From: an uncultured bacterium
Lineage (GTDB): Bacteria > Bacillota > Clostridia > Oscillospirales > Acutalibacteraceae
Direction of reading: 5' to 3'
Assembly (NCBI GenBank): GCA_934875675.1
Contig: CAKXIK010000041.1
Coordinates: 339-22,233 of the forward strand
Length of the DNA stretch: 21,895 nucleotides
Below, in pieces: positions 7,138 to 15,150 of this stretch. A program made the position numbers and the translations under genes. A model generated the notes under the pieces. It made no database searches and had not been told where the DNA came from. It worked only from the letters and a program-made list of their open reading frames with translations. Position 1 is the stretch's first letter. Every line of letters begins with the position of its first letter.

Positions 7138-9501
7138 ATGGCAAATCTATCTTATACCGCGGGCAGCGGTGAATTGAAAAACTGGCTTGTGACAGAAACT
7201 CTCTTTGATGCGGAACGCCTGGGAAAATGTGAGGCTATTTTTTGCCAAGGAAACGGCTATTTTTGTGTCCGAAATGCACTGGAAGAAAAGTATGTCTTTG
7301 AAAAACGCAATCTGTTTGTAACCGGTACGTTCAATAAATTTGATGATGCAGAGGTTACCGAGCTTCCCAACCTTCCGGATATGACGAACCTGGCACTTCG
7401 GATGAATGGTCAGCGATTTTCGCTGGAAAAGGGAATCGTAAAGGAATACTCACGTACCATGAATCTCCAAACAGGGGAGACCGTCCGTCACATCCGTTGG
7501 GTGGCGCCAAATGGCGACGAGCTGGAGCTGCGGTTTGAGCGTTTTGCATCACTGAATAATGAACATCTTTTTGCACAACGAGTTTTGGTGAAGCCTCTCA
7601 ACCATGATGTTACCGTCCAAATTGAAAGTGGAATTGACGGACGCCAGACCAATACCGGTTCACAGCATTTTCATGAAGGTGCCATGCGGTTATATGACAA
7701 AACCGATCTGGAAATGATCTCGGAAACCCTTCAGTCTAAGGTGCTGGCAGGCTTGCATTGTGCAACTCTCTTTTTTAAGAATGAGCTTGCCATGCAGCCG
7801 GAAGTTTTACCTGTGATCGATCGTCGTTTTCTTAGCATGAAAACGCAGATTGATGTTTGTGCGGGTGAAACACTGACAATTGAAAAATATTGTGTGATTC
7901 ATACCAGCCGCGATCTCAAATATGAGGCTGTTTTGGGTAAAGAAGAGCAGTTTCATGTTCTTCAGCGGGATGGTCTTTCGGTTTTGCACGAAGCAAAAAA
8001 TAAGGGATATCAAAAGCTTTTTGCGGAAAGCGCCGAAAAATGGAAGTCATACTGGCGAATGCATGATGTCAAAATTGAAAGTAAAAATGAATTTGACCAG
8101 TTGGCACTTCGCTTTGCACTCTATCATCTCAATATCATGGTCAAACGGGACGACAGCCGTGTAGGAATCGGTGCAAAAGGCATGAGCGGAGAAGGATACA
8201 AAGGACATTCTTTCTGGGATACTGAAATTTTTATTCTGCCGCATTTTACACTCACAGACCCGGCAACTGCACGCACATTGCTGGAATACCGGTACAAAAG
8301 TCTTTGCGGGGCGCACTTGAAAGCCAAAGAATACGGCTATGAGGGCGCAATGTATCCTTGGGAATGTGCATGGATCGATGATGGGGAAGTGACACCGCTG
8401 TGGGGTGCAGCTGACGTTGTAACCGGGAAACCATTGCCTATATTAACCGGTATGATTGAGCATCATATTTCTGCCGATATTGCATTCGCCGTTTGGCAGT
8501 ATTATTCTGCAACCGGCGATGAAGACTTTATGCATCGCTGTGGAAACGAGATTATTCTGGATACGGCGCGTTTTTGGTGTAGTCGTGTGACGATGGACGA
8601 CGTAAAGGGTAAATACGTGATTCCGGATGTTATTGGTCCGGACGAATATAAAGAACATGTGAATAATAATGCTTATACCAACTATCTTGCTGCATACAAT
8701 TTAAAACTTGCAAGAAAGATTATTGCATCACTGCGAAGTGTACCGGAGAACTTTGCTGCACTGGACTCCAGACTGGATTTGAACCGGTTGGAACAACGTT
8801 GCAACGACGTGCTCGATCATCTTTATCTGCCGCAGCCGAGAGAAGATGGTATTGTGGAACAATTTGAAGGTTACTTTGATCTGCGCCATATCGATCTGAC
8901 AAAATATAAGCAATCTTCTGTTGTGGGCACAATCTACGAAGATTACAATATGGAGCAGATTAATGAGCTGCAGGTTTCCAAGCAGGCGGATCTTGTTATT
9001 TTGCTGTTTTTGCTTGATGATTTGTTCCCGCAGGAGCTCAAACTAAAAAACTATCATTTCTATGAGGAACGTACATTACATGATTCTTCATTGAGTAAAT
9101 CAACTCACAGTGTTTTAGCACAGGATTTAGGTGATGAGCAAACAGCCTATTCGCTGTTCGAAGGTGCCTGTCGCGTTGATTTGGGAGAGGAAATGCGTTC
9201 TTCTGATATGGGCATTCACAGTGCGTCGATGGGCGGAATATGGCAGTGTGCGGTTTATGGTTTTGGCGGTGTGCGTATCGTTGGCAATGAACTGCACATT
9301 GCTCCAAAGCTGCCCAAGGCATGGAGTCATCTGACGTTTTCAGTAGTCTGGCATGGCTGTGAACTTGCAGTGGATGCAACTACGAATCAGACCGCTGTTT
9401 GTAACCGTGGCAATACACCGGCCATTATCCGCCTGAACGGTGCAATTACTGAGATTTCTGCCGGACAAACTATTACGGTTGCGGCAGAGAAGCAGTCTTG
9501 A
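7138..9501 (+). CDS. GH65 disaccharide/oligosaccharide phosphorylase (kojibiose/nigerose/maltose phosphorylase family)
   Basis: This 787-aa cytoplasmic enzyme belongs to glycoside hydrolase family 65. Members split an alpha-glucoside with phosphate and inversion, giving beta-glucose 1-phosphate. An N-terminal beta-sandwich (about 1-270) precedes an (alpha/alpha)6 barrel (about 320-700) and a small C-terminal beta domain. Key motifs are FWDTEIF (359-365), the general-acid region VIGPDEYKEHVNNN with Glu503, and VSKQADLV with Lys615-Gln616 near the phosphate site. The phosphate-site motif argues for a phosphorylase over a hydrolase. The beta-phosphoglucomutase gene in the same operon supports this, because that enzyme consumes the product. 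Linkage preference (alpha-1,2, 1,3, 1,4 or glucosylglycerol-like) cannot be told from sequence alone. The gene starts 28 nt after the previous stop with GAGGAAAGGA upstream, and its end overlaps the next gene by 4 nt. Confidence 0.9.
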   Translation: MANLSYTAGSGELKNWLVTETLFDAERLGKCEAIFCQGNGYFCVRNALEEKYVFEKRNLFVTGTFNKFDDAEVTELPNLPDMTNLALRMNGQRFSLEKGIVKEYSRTMNLQTGETVRHIRWVAPNGDELELRFERFASLNNEHLFAQRVLVKPLNHDVTVQIESGIDGRQTNTGSQHFHEGAMRLYDKTDLEMISETLQSKVLAGLHCATLFFKNELAMQPEVLPVIDRRFLSMKTQIDVCAGETLTIEKYCVIHTSRDLKYEAVLGKEEQFHVLQRDGLSVLHEAKNKGYQKLFAESAEKWKSYWRMHDVKIESKNEFDQLALRFALYHLNIMVKRDDSRVGIGAKGMSGEGYKGHSFWDTEIFILPHFTLTDPATARTLLEYRYKSLCGAHLKAKEYGYEGAMYPWECAWIDDGEVTPLWGAADVVTGKPLPILTGMIEHHISADIAFAVWQYYSATGDEDFMHRCGNEIILDTARFWCSRVTMDDVKGKYVIPDVIGPDEYKEHVNNNAYTNYLAAYNLKLARKIIASLRSVPENFAALDSRLDLNRLEQRCNDVLDHLYLPQPREDGIVEQFEGYFDLRHIDLTKYKQSSVVGTIYEDYNMEQINELQVSKQADLVILLFLLDDLFPQELKLKNYHFYEERTLHDSSLSKSTHSVLAQDLGDEQTAYSLFEGACRVDLGEEMRSSDMGIHSASMGGIWQCAVYGFGGVRIVGNELHIAPKLPKAWSHLTFSVVWHGCELAVDATTNQTAVCNRGNTPAIIRLNGAITEISAGQTITVAAEKQS

Positions 9502-11366
9502 GCGCCGGACTAAAGGTTACAAGAGAAACAAAACACTTTCCGGATTACGCAGTTACGGAGATTTTTCTGAAGATTGAAAATTGCGGGGATGTTGCACAGA
9601 CACTCGCAGGATTTTCAATTGAGATGCCACTGTTTGAGCCATCGGATGCACACAATTATCAATGTGAATATTACACCAGTGCGTGGGGACAGGAATATGA
9701 TCCCCGAAAGCAATTACTTGCCGGTGAAAATCTGCCGTTCCGACTGATCAGTGACAAAGGGCGCAGCTCCATCGCGTATCATCCGTTCTTTTTCTTTCGT
9801 TCCCAAGAAGAAAGACTGCCGTCATTTTTGGCGGCAGTCTGTTTTTCGGGCAATTGGTTTGCAGAGGTTTCGGAAAGCGGAATGGTATCTTGTGGCCAGA
9901 CAAAAGAGATGTTTACCAAAGAGTTTCAACCAGGAGAAGCCGACTGTACTTTTTCTGTTTTAATGGTTTCAGGTTTCTGCTCCAATGACCAGCTCTCGGC
10001 AATGTTGCAGCGATATTGTGAAGAAAAGCGTTTTTTGCCGTTACCCAAGACTCCGATTGTTGCGTGGAATCACTGGTGGCCGTATGAAGACGATCAAATG
10101 AATGCGTCTGTGTTTTATCAGAATGTTGATGAAGCAAAAAAGTTGGGATTTACCGCATGTGTATTGGACGCAGGATGGTTTGGAGAGAATAGTGGACAGA
10201 ATCATTGGACCAAGGTGCGAGGTGACTGGAAAACAGTAAATCAAGTGCGTTTTCCGGGTGGGATTCGTGCATTGGCGGAATATACGCACCATCAAGGAAT
10301 GCAATTTGGAATCTGGTTTGAACCCGAGGGACTTGGGGTGAATTCCAAATTGCTGCATGAGCACCCCGAATGGGAAGCAAGACGAGATGGCACACGTTAT
10401 GATGAACCGGGATTATGTTTGGGTAATGCAGAAGCATGTGAATGGCTTTTTGAAAATATTAATTCGATTGTTACAGATTGCGGCTGTAATTGGGTTAAAT
10501 TGGATTATAATCTTAATTTAGGACTTGGATGTAATCGTACAGACCATGGACATCAAAACGGGGACGGATTGAATGCCCATTTACGAGGATATATCTCGGT
10601 TTTACAGAGACTGCATGAGGCACATCCGGAGCTGCTGATTGAAAATTGCTCGTCCGGGGGGCTGCGTACAGATATCGAAATGCTTTCACATACACATGTT
10701 GCATTTTTAAGTGATCCGGATGAAACACCGCACAGTCTGCAGTGCTTTTGGGGGGGGTCCGGATTGCTGCATCCGAGGCGGCTGTATCATTTTGCTTGGT
10801 CGCAAACGAAAAAATATGCAGACGGTTCGCACGTGTTTCCTTCCATGGAATACGATGATCGGTCACCGGATGAGCTGCTCCGCTTTCATCTGCGGGCGGC
10901 GATGCTGCATCAAATGGGCTTTTCGCGTGATCTGAACCGCTTAAGTGAAAGGCAAAAGAAGATTTTTCGCGAGGAAATTGCCCGATATAAAGAAATCTGG
11001 CACCCGTTTATCACAAATCCCAAAACCATGCTTTATCATTTAACCCCACAACCTCTTCGCATTCATGCTCGTCAAACGGAGACAGATCGCAAAGAACAAC
11101 GTGACGGGTGTGTGTTTGAATTTTTAAATTTATCAGAGCATAAAGCCTATATATTTCTTTTCAGCTTCGCTGAATGCGCAGAAATGGAGCTTAAATGCTC
11201 TGGTTTTTCAAAGATGGGGCGTTATCAATTAACAAATACCGATACAGGGGAATGTCAAGTTGTAAGTGGGGACATCCTGCAAAACGGAATATCGTTTACT
11301 CATATAAAACAAAATACCTGTCAAATCTGGCAAATTGAAAGGAGTCATTTAAATGAAACCGTATAA
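9498..11366 (+). CDS. GH36 alpha-galactosidase-like glycosidase
   Basis: This 622-aa cytoplasmic protein matches the GH36 fold. A beta-sandwich (about 1-180) is followed by a TIM barrel containing WNHWWPYEDD, VLDAGWFGE and FGIWFEPEGLG, the nucleophile motif WVKLDYN (Asp336), ENCSSGG, and the acid/base motif FLSDPDE (Asp406), then a C-terminal beta domain. GH36 enzymes usually release terminal alpha-galactose with retention. The WVKLDYN and SDPDE versions differ from the KWDxNR and SDNTD forms of well-known family members, and the protein is shorter than the typical 700+ aa, so specificity may not be plain alpha-galactosidase. The TTG start overlaps the GH65 stop (TTGA), implying translational coupling. 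The 3' end overlaps pgmB by 14 nt. Confidence 0.87.
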   Translation: MSAGLKVTRETKHFPDYAVTEIFLKIENCGDVAQTLAGFSIEMPLFEPSDAHNYQCEYYTSAWGQEYDPRKQLLAGENLPFRLISDKGRSSIAYHPFFFFRSQEERLPSFLAAVCFSGNWFAEVSESGMVSCGQTKEMFTKEFQPGEADCTFSVLMVSGFCSNDQLSAMLQRYCEEKRFLPLPKTPIVAWNHWWPYEDDQMNASVFYQNVDEAKKLGFTACVLDAGWFGENSGQNHWTKVRGDWKTVNQVRFPGGIRALAEYTHHQGMQFGIWFEPEGLGVNSKLLHEHPEWEARRDGTRYDEPGLCLGNAEACEWLFENINSIVTDCGCNWVKLDYNLNLGLGCNRTDHGHQNGDGLNAHLRGYISVLQRLHEAHPELLIENCSSGGLRTDIEMLSHTHVAFLSDPDETPHSLQCFWGGSGLLHPRRLYHFAWSQTKKYADGSHVFPSMEYDDRSPDELLRFHLRAAMLHQMGFSRDLNRLSERQKKIFREEIARYKEIWHPFITNPKTMLYHLTPQPLRIHARQTETDRKEQRDGCVFEFLNLSEHKAYIFLFSFAECAEMELKCSGFSKMGRYQLTNTDTGECQVVSGDILQNGISFTHIKQNTCQIWQIERSHLNETV

Positions 11367-11997
11367 AGGAATTATTTTTGATCTGGATGGGGTAATCTGT
11401 TCCACGGATCACTATCATTATTTGGCATGGAAGCGTCTTGCTGATCGTCTTGGAATTTATTTTGACGAAACTATTAATAACCGTTTGCGTGGCGTCAGCC
11501 GGATGGAAAGCCTGGAGATTGTTCTGGAGCCATACCAAGGGGAACTCTCTGATGCGGACAAAACGGCGTTGGCAACAGAGAAAAACGAAACTTATCGTTG
11601 CCTGTTAAGTAAAATGACACCGGCGGAACTTTCGGATGAAGTCAAAAACACGCTGGACACGCTGCGTGGTCGAGGATTAAAGCTTGCGATTGGTTCCTCC
11701 AGCAAAAATACGCGATACATTTTAGAGCGGATCGGTCTGAATGGCTATTTTGATGAAATCAGCGATGGAAATAATATTACACTTTCAAAGCCAAATCCGG
11801 AAGTATTCTTAAAAGCAGCAGAATTTCTTAACATGCAGCCGGACGAATGCCTTGTTGTAGAAGATGCTGCTGCAGGAATTGAAGCGGCAATTGCCGGGGG
11901 TTTTGACAGCGCTGCGATCGGTGATGCGGTGAATTGCGGAAAATCAACCTATTCACTTTCTACCTTTTGTGATTTATTGAATATCGTGATGAATTAA
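11353..11997 (+). CDS. pgmB: beta-Phosphoglucomutase
   Basis: This 214-aa HAD-superfamily enzyme interconverts beta-glucose 1-phosphate and glucose 6-phosphate, feeding the GH65 product into glycolysis. HAD motif I is FDLDGVI, with nucleophile Asp10 and acid/base Asp12. The cap has RGVSRMESL, typical of beta-PGM. Motif II is IGSSSKN, motif III is LSKPNPEVF, and motif IV is VVEDAAAGIEAA. Its length is normal for the family. The ATG at 11353 follows GAAAGGAG and lies inside the end of the GH36 gene, so translation is probably coupled. It is the last gene of the operon, followed by a strong terminator. Confidence 0.95.
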   Translation: MKPYKGIIFDLDGVICSTDHYHYLAWKRLADRLGIYFDETINNRLRGVSRMESLEIVLEPYQGELSDADKTALATEKNETYRCLLSKMTPAELSDEVKNTLDTLRGRGLKLAIGSSSKNTRYILERIGLNGYFDEISDGNNITLSKPNPEVFLKAAEFLNMQPDECLVVEDAAAGIEAAIAGGFDSAAIGDAVNCGKSTYSLSTFCDLLNIVMN

Positions 11998-12006
11998 GGG
12001 ATAACA

Positions 12007-12072
12007 AAAAAGCAAGCATGCGTTCCTGCCGACCGTAATCTGTGTCCGGCAACGAAAACATGCTTGCTTTTT
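12007..12072. terminator. Bidirectional terminator between convergent genes
   Basis: AAAAAGCAAGCATG (12007-12020) pairs perfectly with CATGCTTGCTTTTT (12059-12072). Inner segments CGTT/AACG and GCCG/CGGC extend the pairing. The A-run on one side and T-run on the other let it terminate the pgmB operon from the left and the minus-strand genes from the right. Confidence 0.88.
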
Positions 12073-12074
12073 AT

Positions 12075-12281
12075 TTAACAGAAAAAAACCGAAGAACCTT
12101 CTGCAAGACTGGCAACGAAGGCACGCATTTCCTGTTTGGAACCAATTGCATGTGTTTGAGCAATTACAGCTTGGCGTTGTGCATCTGTTAGTTCGGAAAA
12201 ACGGGAAAGTGCCTGAGGATTTTGTGCTAATGCCATACTAAACCCCATTGGCAAGTCGGGGAAACCAATCGATTGATTCAT
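12075..12281 (-). CDS. Small conserved protein of unknown function
   Basis: This 68-aa protein has no transmembrane segment. Its middle (LAQNPQALSRFSELTDAQRQ) and the following AVIAQTHAIGSKQEMRAFV read as short amphipathic helices. I recall similar uncharacterised short proteins in Clostridia, but no function is known to me. The ATG (12279-12281) is preceded on the minus strand by a perfect AGGAGG (plus-strand CCTCCT at 12289-12294), so it is very probably translated. A TATAAT (plus ATTATA, 12303-12308) lies just upstream, with a TTGAAT 19 nt further. It could therefore have its own promoter or be read from the NYN gene 61 nt upstream. Confidence 0.75.
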   Translation of the reverse strand: MNQSIGFPDLPMGFSMALAQNPQALSRFSELTDAQRQAVIAQTHAIGSKQEMRAFVASLAEGSSVFFC

Positions 12282-12342
12282 TTGTATTCCTCCTGCAAAA
12301 TGATTATAGTCGTATCATTTGCAAAGGATTCAAATTTATTCG

Positions 12343-13107
12343 TCAGCGCTTCGGGCGGGGGACATCTGAAATTTTCGGCATTTGCGTGCGCTTACGGATA
12401 TAAACCAATTTTGATTTTTGTCCCGGTAATTGCTCAGTACGCATTTCTACTACGTTCAAATGCTCAATCAAGGGTTTGAATTTAGTAAATCCATAATTAC
12501 GGACATCAAAATCGGGGTTACGCCGTTGTAGTTGATTTCCGATATCCCCCAGAAACGCCCATCCATCTTCATCCGAAAACTCTTCAGTCAACGTCAGGAT
12601 GGATCGTTTGAGAGCTTCCATATCATTCGGAATGGGTATATCCTTCGGCTGAAGAGATTCTGCATTTGGCTGTACCGTCAACACCTCGAGAAATTTAAAC
12701 TTGTTGCATGCGGAAATAAACGGTGGGGGCGTTTTTTTCTCGCCCATCCCAATCACATACATCCCGGACTCACGAAGTCTTGCAGCCAATCGAGTAAAAT
12801 CGCTGTCGCTGGAAACAATGCAGAAACCATCCACATTACCGGAGTAAAGAATGTCCATTGCGTCAATAATCATTGCAGAATCGGTTGCGTTTTTCCCAGT
12901 GGTATAGCTGTATTGTTGCACCGGAATGATGGAATTGTTGAGCAAAACACTTTTCCAAGAGGTCAGCGTAGGTTTGGTCCAATCCCCATAGATACGTTTA
13001 TAAGTTGCAACACCATCTGCAGAAACTTCATCGAGAATATTTGATACGTACTTGTCAGAGACATTATCTGCGTCAATTAATACCGCAAATCTTTTATCAG
13101 TTGCCAT
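12343..13107 (-). CDS. NYN-domain (LabA/DUF88) putative RNase with C-terminal OST-HTH/LOTUS-like domain
   Basis: This 254-aa protein has an N-terminal NYN domain (about residues 5-145), a PIN-like fold expected to be a metal-dependent RNase. The acidic set is visible: IDADN (Asp12, Asp14), ATDSAMIIDAMD (Asp76, Asp82) and VSSDSDF (Asp101, Asp103). A linker leads to a winged-helix module (about 163-240; LKRSILTLTEEF, WAFLGDIGNQL, YGFTKFKPLIE) resembling OST-HTH/LOTUS domains, which bind RNA. The NYN plus OST-HTH pairing is known in bacteria, but the target RNA is generally unknown. A promoter and a perfect inverted repeat lie just upstream. It is not a recognised part of the sugar locus or the restriction locus. 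Confidence 0.87.
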   Translation of the reverse strand: MATDKRFAVLIDADNVSDKYVSNILDEVSADGVATYKRIYGDWTKPTLTSWKSVLLNNSIIPVQQYSYTTGKNATDSAMIIDAMDILYSGNVDGFCIVSSDSDFTRLAARLRESGMYVIGMGEKKTPPPFISACNKFKFLEVLTVQPNAESLQPKDIPIPNDMEALKRSILTLTEEFSDEDGWAFLGDIGNQLQRRNPDFDVRNYGFTKFKPLIEHLNVVEMRTEQLPGQKSKLVYIRKRTQMPKISDVPRPKR

Positions 13108-13127
13108 TAAAAAACCTCCACAAAGGG

Positions 13128-13147
13128 AATATTTCCCTGGAAATATT
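13128..13147. repeat. 20-bp inverted repeat in the leader of the NYN gene
   Basis: AATATTTCC (13128-13136) and GGAAATATT (13139-13147) form a perfect 9-bp inverted repeat with a 2-nt centre. On the minus strand it lies about 10 nt after the predicted transcription start and before the ribosome site of the NYN gene. It could be a dimeric repressor operator. With only 2 nt between the arms, the hairpin form would have to open a few bases. Confidence 0.55.
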
Positions 13148-13164
13148 GTATTCTTATTTTTCTT

Positions 13165-13193
13165 ATTATACCATCCTTTTAGGAAAACACCAA
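13165..13193 (-). promoter_or_regulatory. Promoter of the NYN gene
   Basis: On the minus strand TTGGTG (plus 13188-13193) and TATAAT (plus 13165-13170) are 17 nt apart, giving a start near 13158 and a leader of about 50 nt. Confidence 0.6.
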
Positions 13194-13199
13194 CACATA

Positions 13200-13228
13200 T
13201 TTACGCAATGGTAAAAAAGGTGTATAAT
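13200..13228 (+). promoter_or_regulatory. Promoter of the UPF0340 gene
   Basis: TTTACG (13200-13205) and TATAAT (13223-13228) are 17 nt apart, and a TG directly precedes the -10 box. It is arranged back to back with the minus-strand promoter of the NYN gene, a few bases away. Confidence 0.6.
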
Positions 13229-13268
13229 AAATATAAGAAAATTGCTGAGCATGAAGGGAGATTGATCT

Positions 13269-13826
13269 GTGATGACAATAGAAATCATTCAGCAACAGGC
13301 TGAATCTGCAGTTTCGGAGCTTTTAGCCTCGGCGAAGCTGCATCCGGGTGATCTTGTGGTTGTGGGATGTTCCTCCAGCGAAGTAGGGGGATCAAAAATT
13401 GGATCAAATTCCAGTACAGATATTGCCGATGCAATCTTTTCGGTGATTTGGTCTGTGTTAAAACGTAATAACCTTTATCTCGCCGCGCAATGCTGCGAGC
13501 ATCTGAACCGTGCATTAATTATGGAACGCGCAGCTGCTGAAAAATTCGGATATGAACCGGTGAATGTAGTACCACAGCCAAAAGCAGGAGGATCCTTTGC
13601 TACAGCGGCATATCGTGAGTTTGATGATCCGGTTGCAGTAGAGCATATTCAAGCCTCTGCAGGACTCGATATCGGCGATACCTTTATCGGCATGCATTTA
13701 AAGCCGGTTGCAGTGCCTGTACGGCTTTCCGTGAATTCCATCGGAGAGGCACATCTGACTTGTGCCAGAACCAGACCTAAGTTTATCGGTGGTGTGCGTG
13801 CACACTATGACGAATCAAAAATGTAA
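13269..13826 (+). CDS. UPF0340/DUF436 (YwlG-like, TIGR01440) protein
   Basis: This 185-aa cytoplasmic protein belongs to the widespread Firmicutes family represented by B. subtilis YwlG. Family hallmarks seen are VVVGCSSSEVGG near residue 32, AAQCCEHLNRALIMERAAAE, VVPQPKAGGSFATAAY, and HLKPVAVPVR. The biochemical role is not established. The fold is thought to be aminoglycoside-transferase-like, but I would not assign an activity. GTG at 13269 and ATG at 13272 are both possible. I list GTG because AAGGGAG (13254-13260) is spaced 8 nt from it. The gene ends 12 nt before the rRNA methyltransferase, so the two are probably co-transcribed. Confidence 0.9.
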   Translation: MMTIEIIQQQAESAVSELLASAKLHPGDLVVVGCSSSEVGGSKIGSNSSTDIADAIFSVIWSVLKRNNLYLAAQCCEHLNRALIMERAAAEKFGYEPVNVVPQPKAGGSFATAAYREFDDPVAVEHIQASAGLDIGDTFIGMHLKPVAVPVRLSVNSIGEAHLTCARTRPKFIGGVRAHYDESKM

Positions 13827-13838
13827 GGAAATAGTTGA

Positions 13839-15047
13839 ATGAAAGAACAAAAAAAGTTCCCAAAAGTCCCAAAATCACTGTCAGCCAGCAAAGAGGCACC
13901 TTCAGGTCAATGTCCGCTTTATAAAAAATGTGGCGGTTGCCAGATGCAAAATCTAAACTATGAGCAACAACTGCAATGGAAGCAAAGATTGGAAGAACGT
14001 CTGCTGGGCAAGTTCGCGCCGGTTCTGCCGATTATTGGAATGAAGAATCCATTTCATTATCGCAATAAGGTACAGGCCGCTTTTGGAATAACCCGCAGAA
14101 AAGAGATCATTTCCGGTGTGTATCAGTCGAGCACCCATCGCATTGTACCAGTAGAAAGCTGCCAGCTGGAAGACCAGACAGCGGATGCTATTATCGGTTC
14201 CATCCGAAAGCTATGCGTTGATTTTAAGATTATACCATATAATGAGGACCAGGGAACCGGGTTGCTTCGCCATGTGCTTGTGAAACGCGGATTCTCCAGT
14301 GACGAGATAATGGTCGTGCTTGTAACGGCACGACCAATTTTACCTTCGAAGAATAATTTTGTGGCGGCATTGCGTCGGCTACATCCTCAGATCACAACCG
14401 TACTGCAAAATATCAATTCTTATCGTACAAGTCTTGTTCTTGGCGAACAGGAAAAAGTGCTTTTTGGCTCTGGAACGATTGAAGATACTCTTTGCGGATG
14501 CAGGTTCAGAATTTCTGCCCGCTCGTTTTATCAAGTGAATCCGGTACAAACAGAAGTGCTTTATAGCAAAGCAATGGAGTTTGCCCAATTATCAGGAACG
14601 GAAACCGTTATTGACGCCTATTGCGGAATCGGTACAATCGGTTTAATTGCAAGCAGACAGGCAAAAGAGGTTGTGGGCGTAGAATTGAACCGCGAGGCTG
14701 TACGTGATGCAATTGTAAATTGCCGGTTGAATCAAATTACGAATGCACGGTTCTACACGGCAGATGCCGGAGAGTGGATGCTTGCTATGGCGGAAGCAAA
14801 TGCAACAACAGATGTTGTTTTTATGGACCCGCCCCGAGCAGGAAGTGACGAGCGTTTTTTGCACTCACTGTTGACCCTTGCACCTCGTAAAATCGTCTAC
14901 ATTTCCTGCAATCCAGAAACACTTGCACGCGACCTGAAAGTGTTGACAGCATCTCATTATGTAGTAAATAAAATTCAGCCAGTCGATATGTTTCCATACA
15001 CTCACCATGTTGAGTGCGTAGTGTTGATGTCAAAAGTACAGAAGTAA
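13839..15047 (+). CDS. rlmD: 23S rRNA (uracil-5-)-methyltransferase, RlmD/RumA family
   Basis: This 402-aa enzyme transfers methyl from SAM to C5 of a uridine in RNA, most likely 23S rRNA. An N-terminal iron-sulfur cluster motif CPLYKKCGGC uses Cys25, Cys31 and Cys34, with a fourth cysteine probably in VESCQLE. The SAM site is VIDAYCGIGTIGL, followed by VFMDPPRAG, the catalytic cysteine in YISCNPETLARD, and the general-base region HHVECVVLM. The usual N-terminal TRAM domain is missing, so the protein is shorter than the usual roughly 450 aa. This is seen in some clostridial members. The exact target (U1939 or U747 type) cannot be told. It follows the UPF0340 gene by 12 nt. Confidence 0.92.
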   Translation: MKEQKKFPKVPKSLSASKEAPSGQCPLYKKCGGCQMQNLNYEQQLQWKQRLEERLLGKFAPVLPIIGMKNPFHYRNKVQAAFGITRRKEIISGVYQSSTHRIVPVESCQLEDQTADAIIGSIRKLCVDFKIIPYNEDQGTGLLRHVLVKRGFSSDEIMVVLVTARPILPSKNNFVAALRRLHPQITTVLQNINSYRTSLVLGEQEKVLFGSGTIEDTLCGCRFRISARSFYQVNPVQTEVLYSKAMEFAQLSGTETVIDAYCGIGTIGLIASRQAKEVVGVELNREAVRDAIVNCRLNQITNARFYTADAGEWMLAMAEANATTDVVFMDPPRAGSDERFLHSLLTLAPRKIVYISCNPETLARDLKVLTASHYVVNKIQPVDMFPYTHHVECVVLMSKVQK

Positions 15048-15150
15048 ATACCGAAAAAGGCTTGAAAACAAGGCATTTCAGAGCAAGTGGCATATTATTT
15101 TGATGGCTGCCGAACGGAAGATTTATCAACTGAATTATGTCGAAATTGAT

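Noticed and set aside
12532..13044. 170-codon plus-strand open frame opposite the NYN gene
   Set aside because: It is a shadow of the NYN coding sequence, with no ribosome site and no recognisable domain. The minus-strand protein has clear catalytic motifs.
13052..13303. 83-codon plus-strand open frame between the NYN and UPF0340 genes
   Set aside because: It crosses two promoters and the inverted repeat, is low in complexity, and its end overlaps the true UPF0340 start in another frame.
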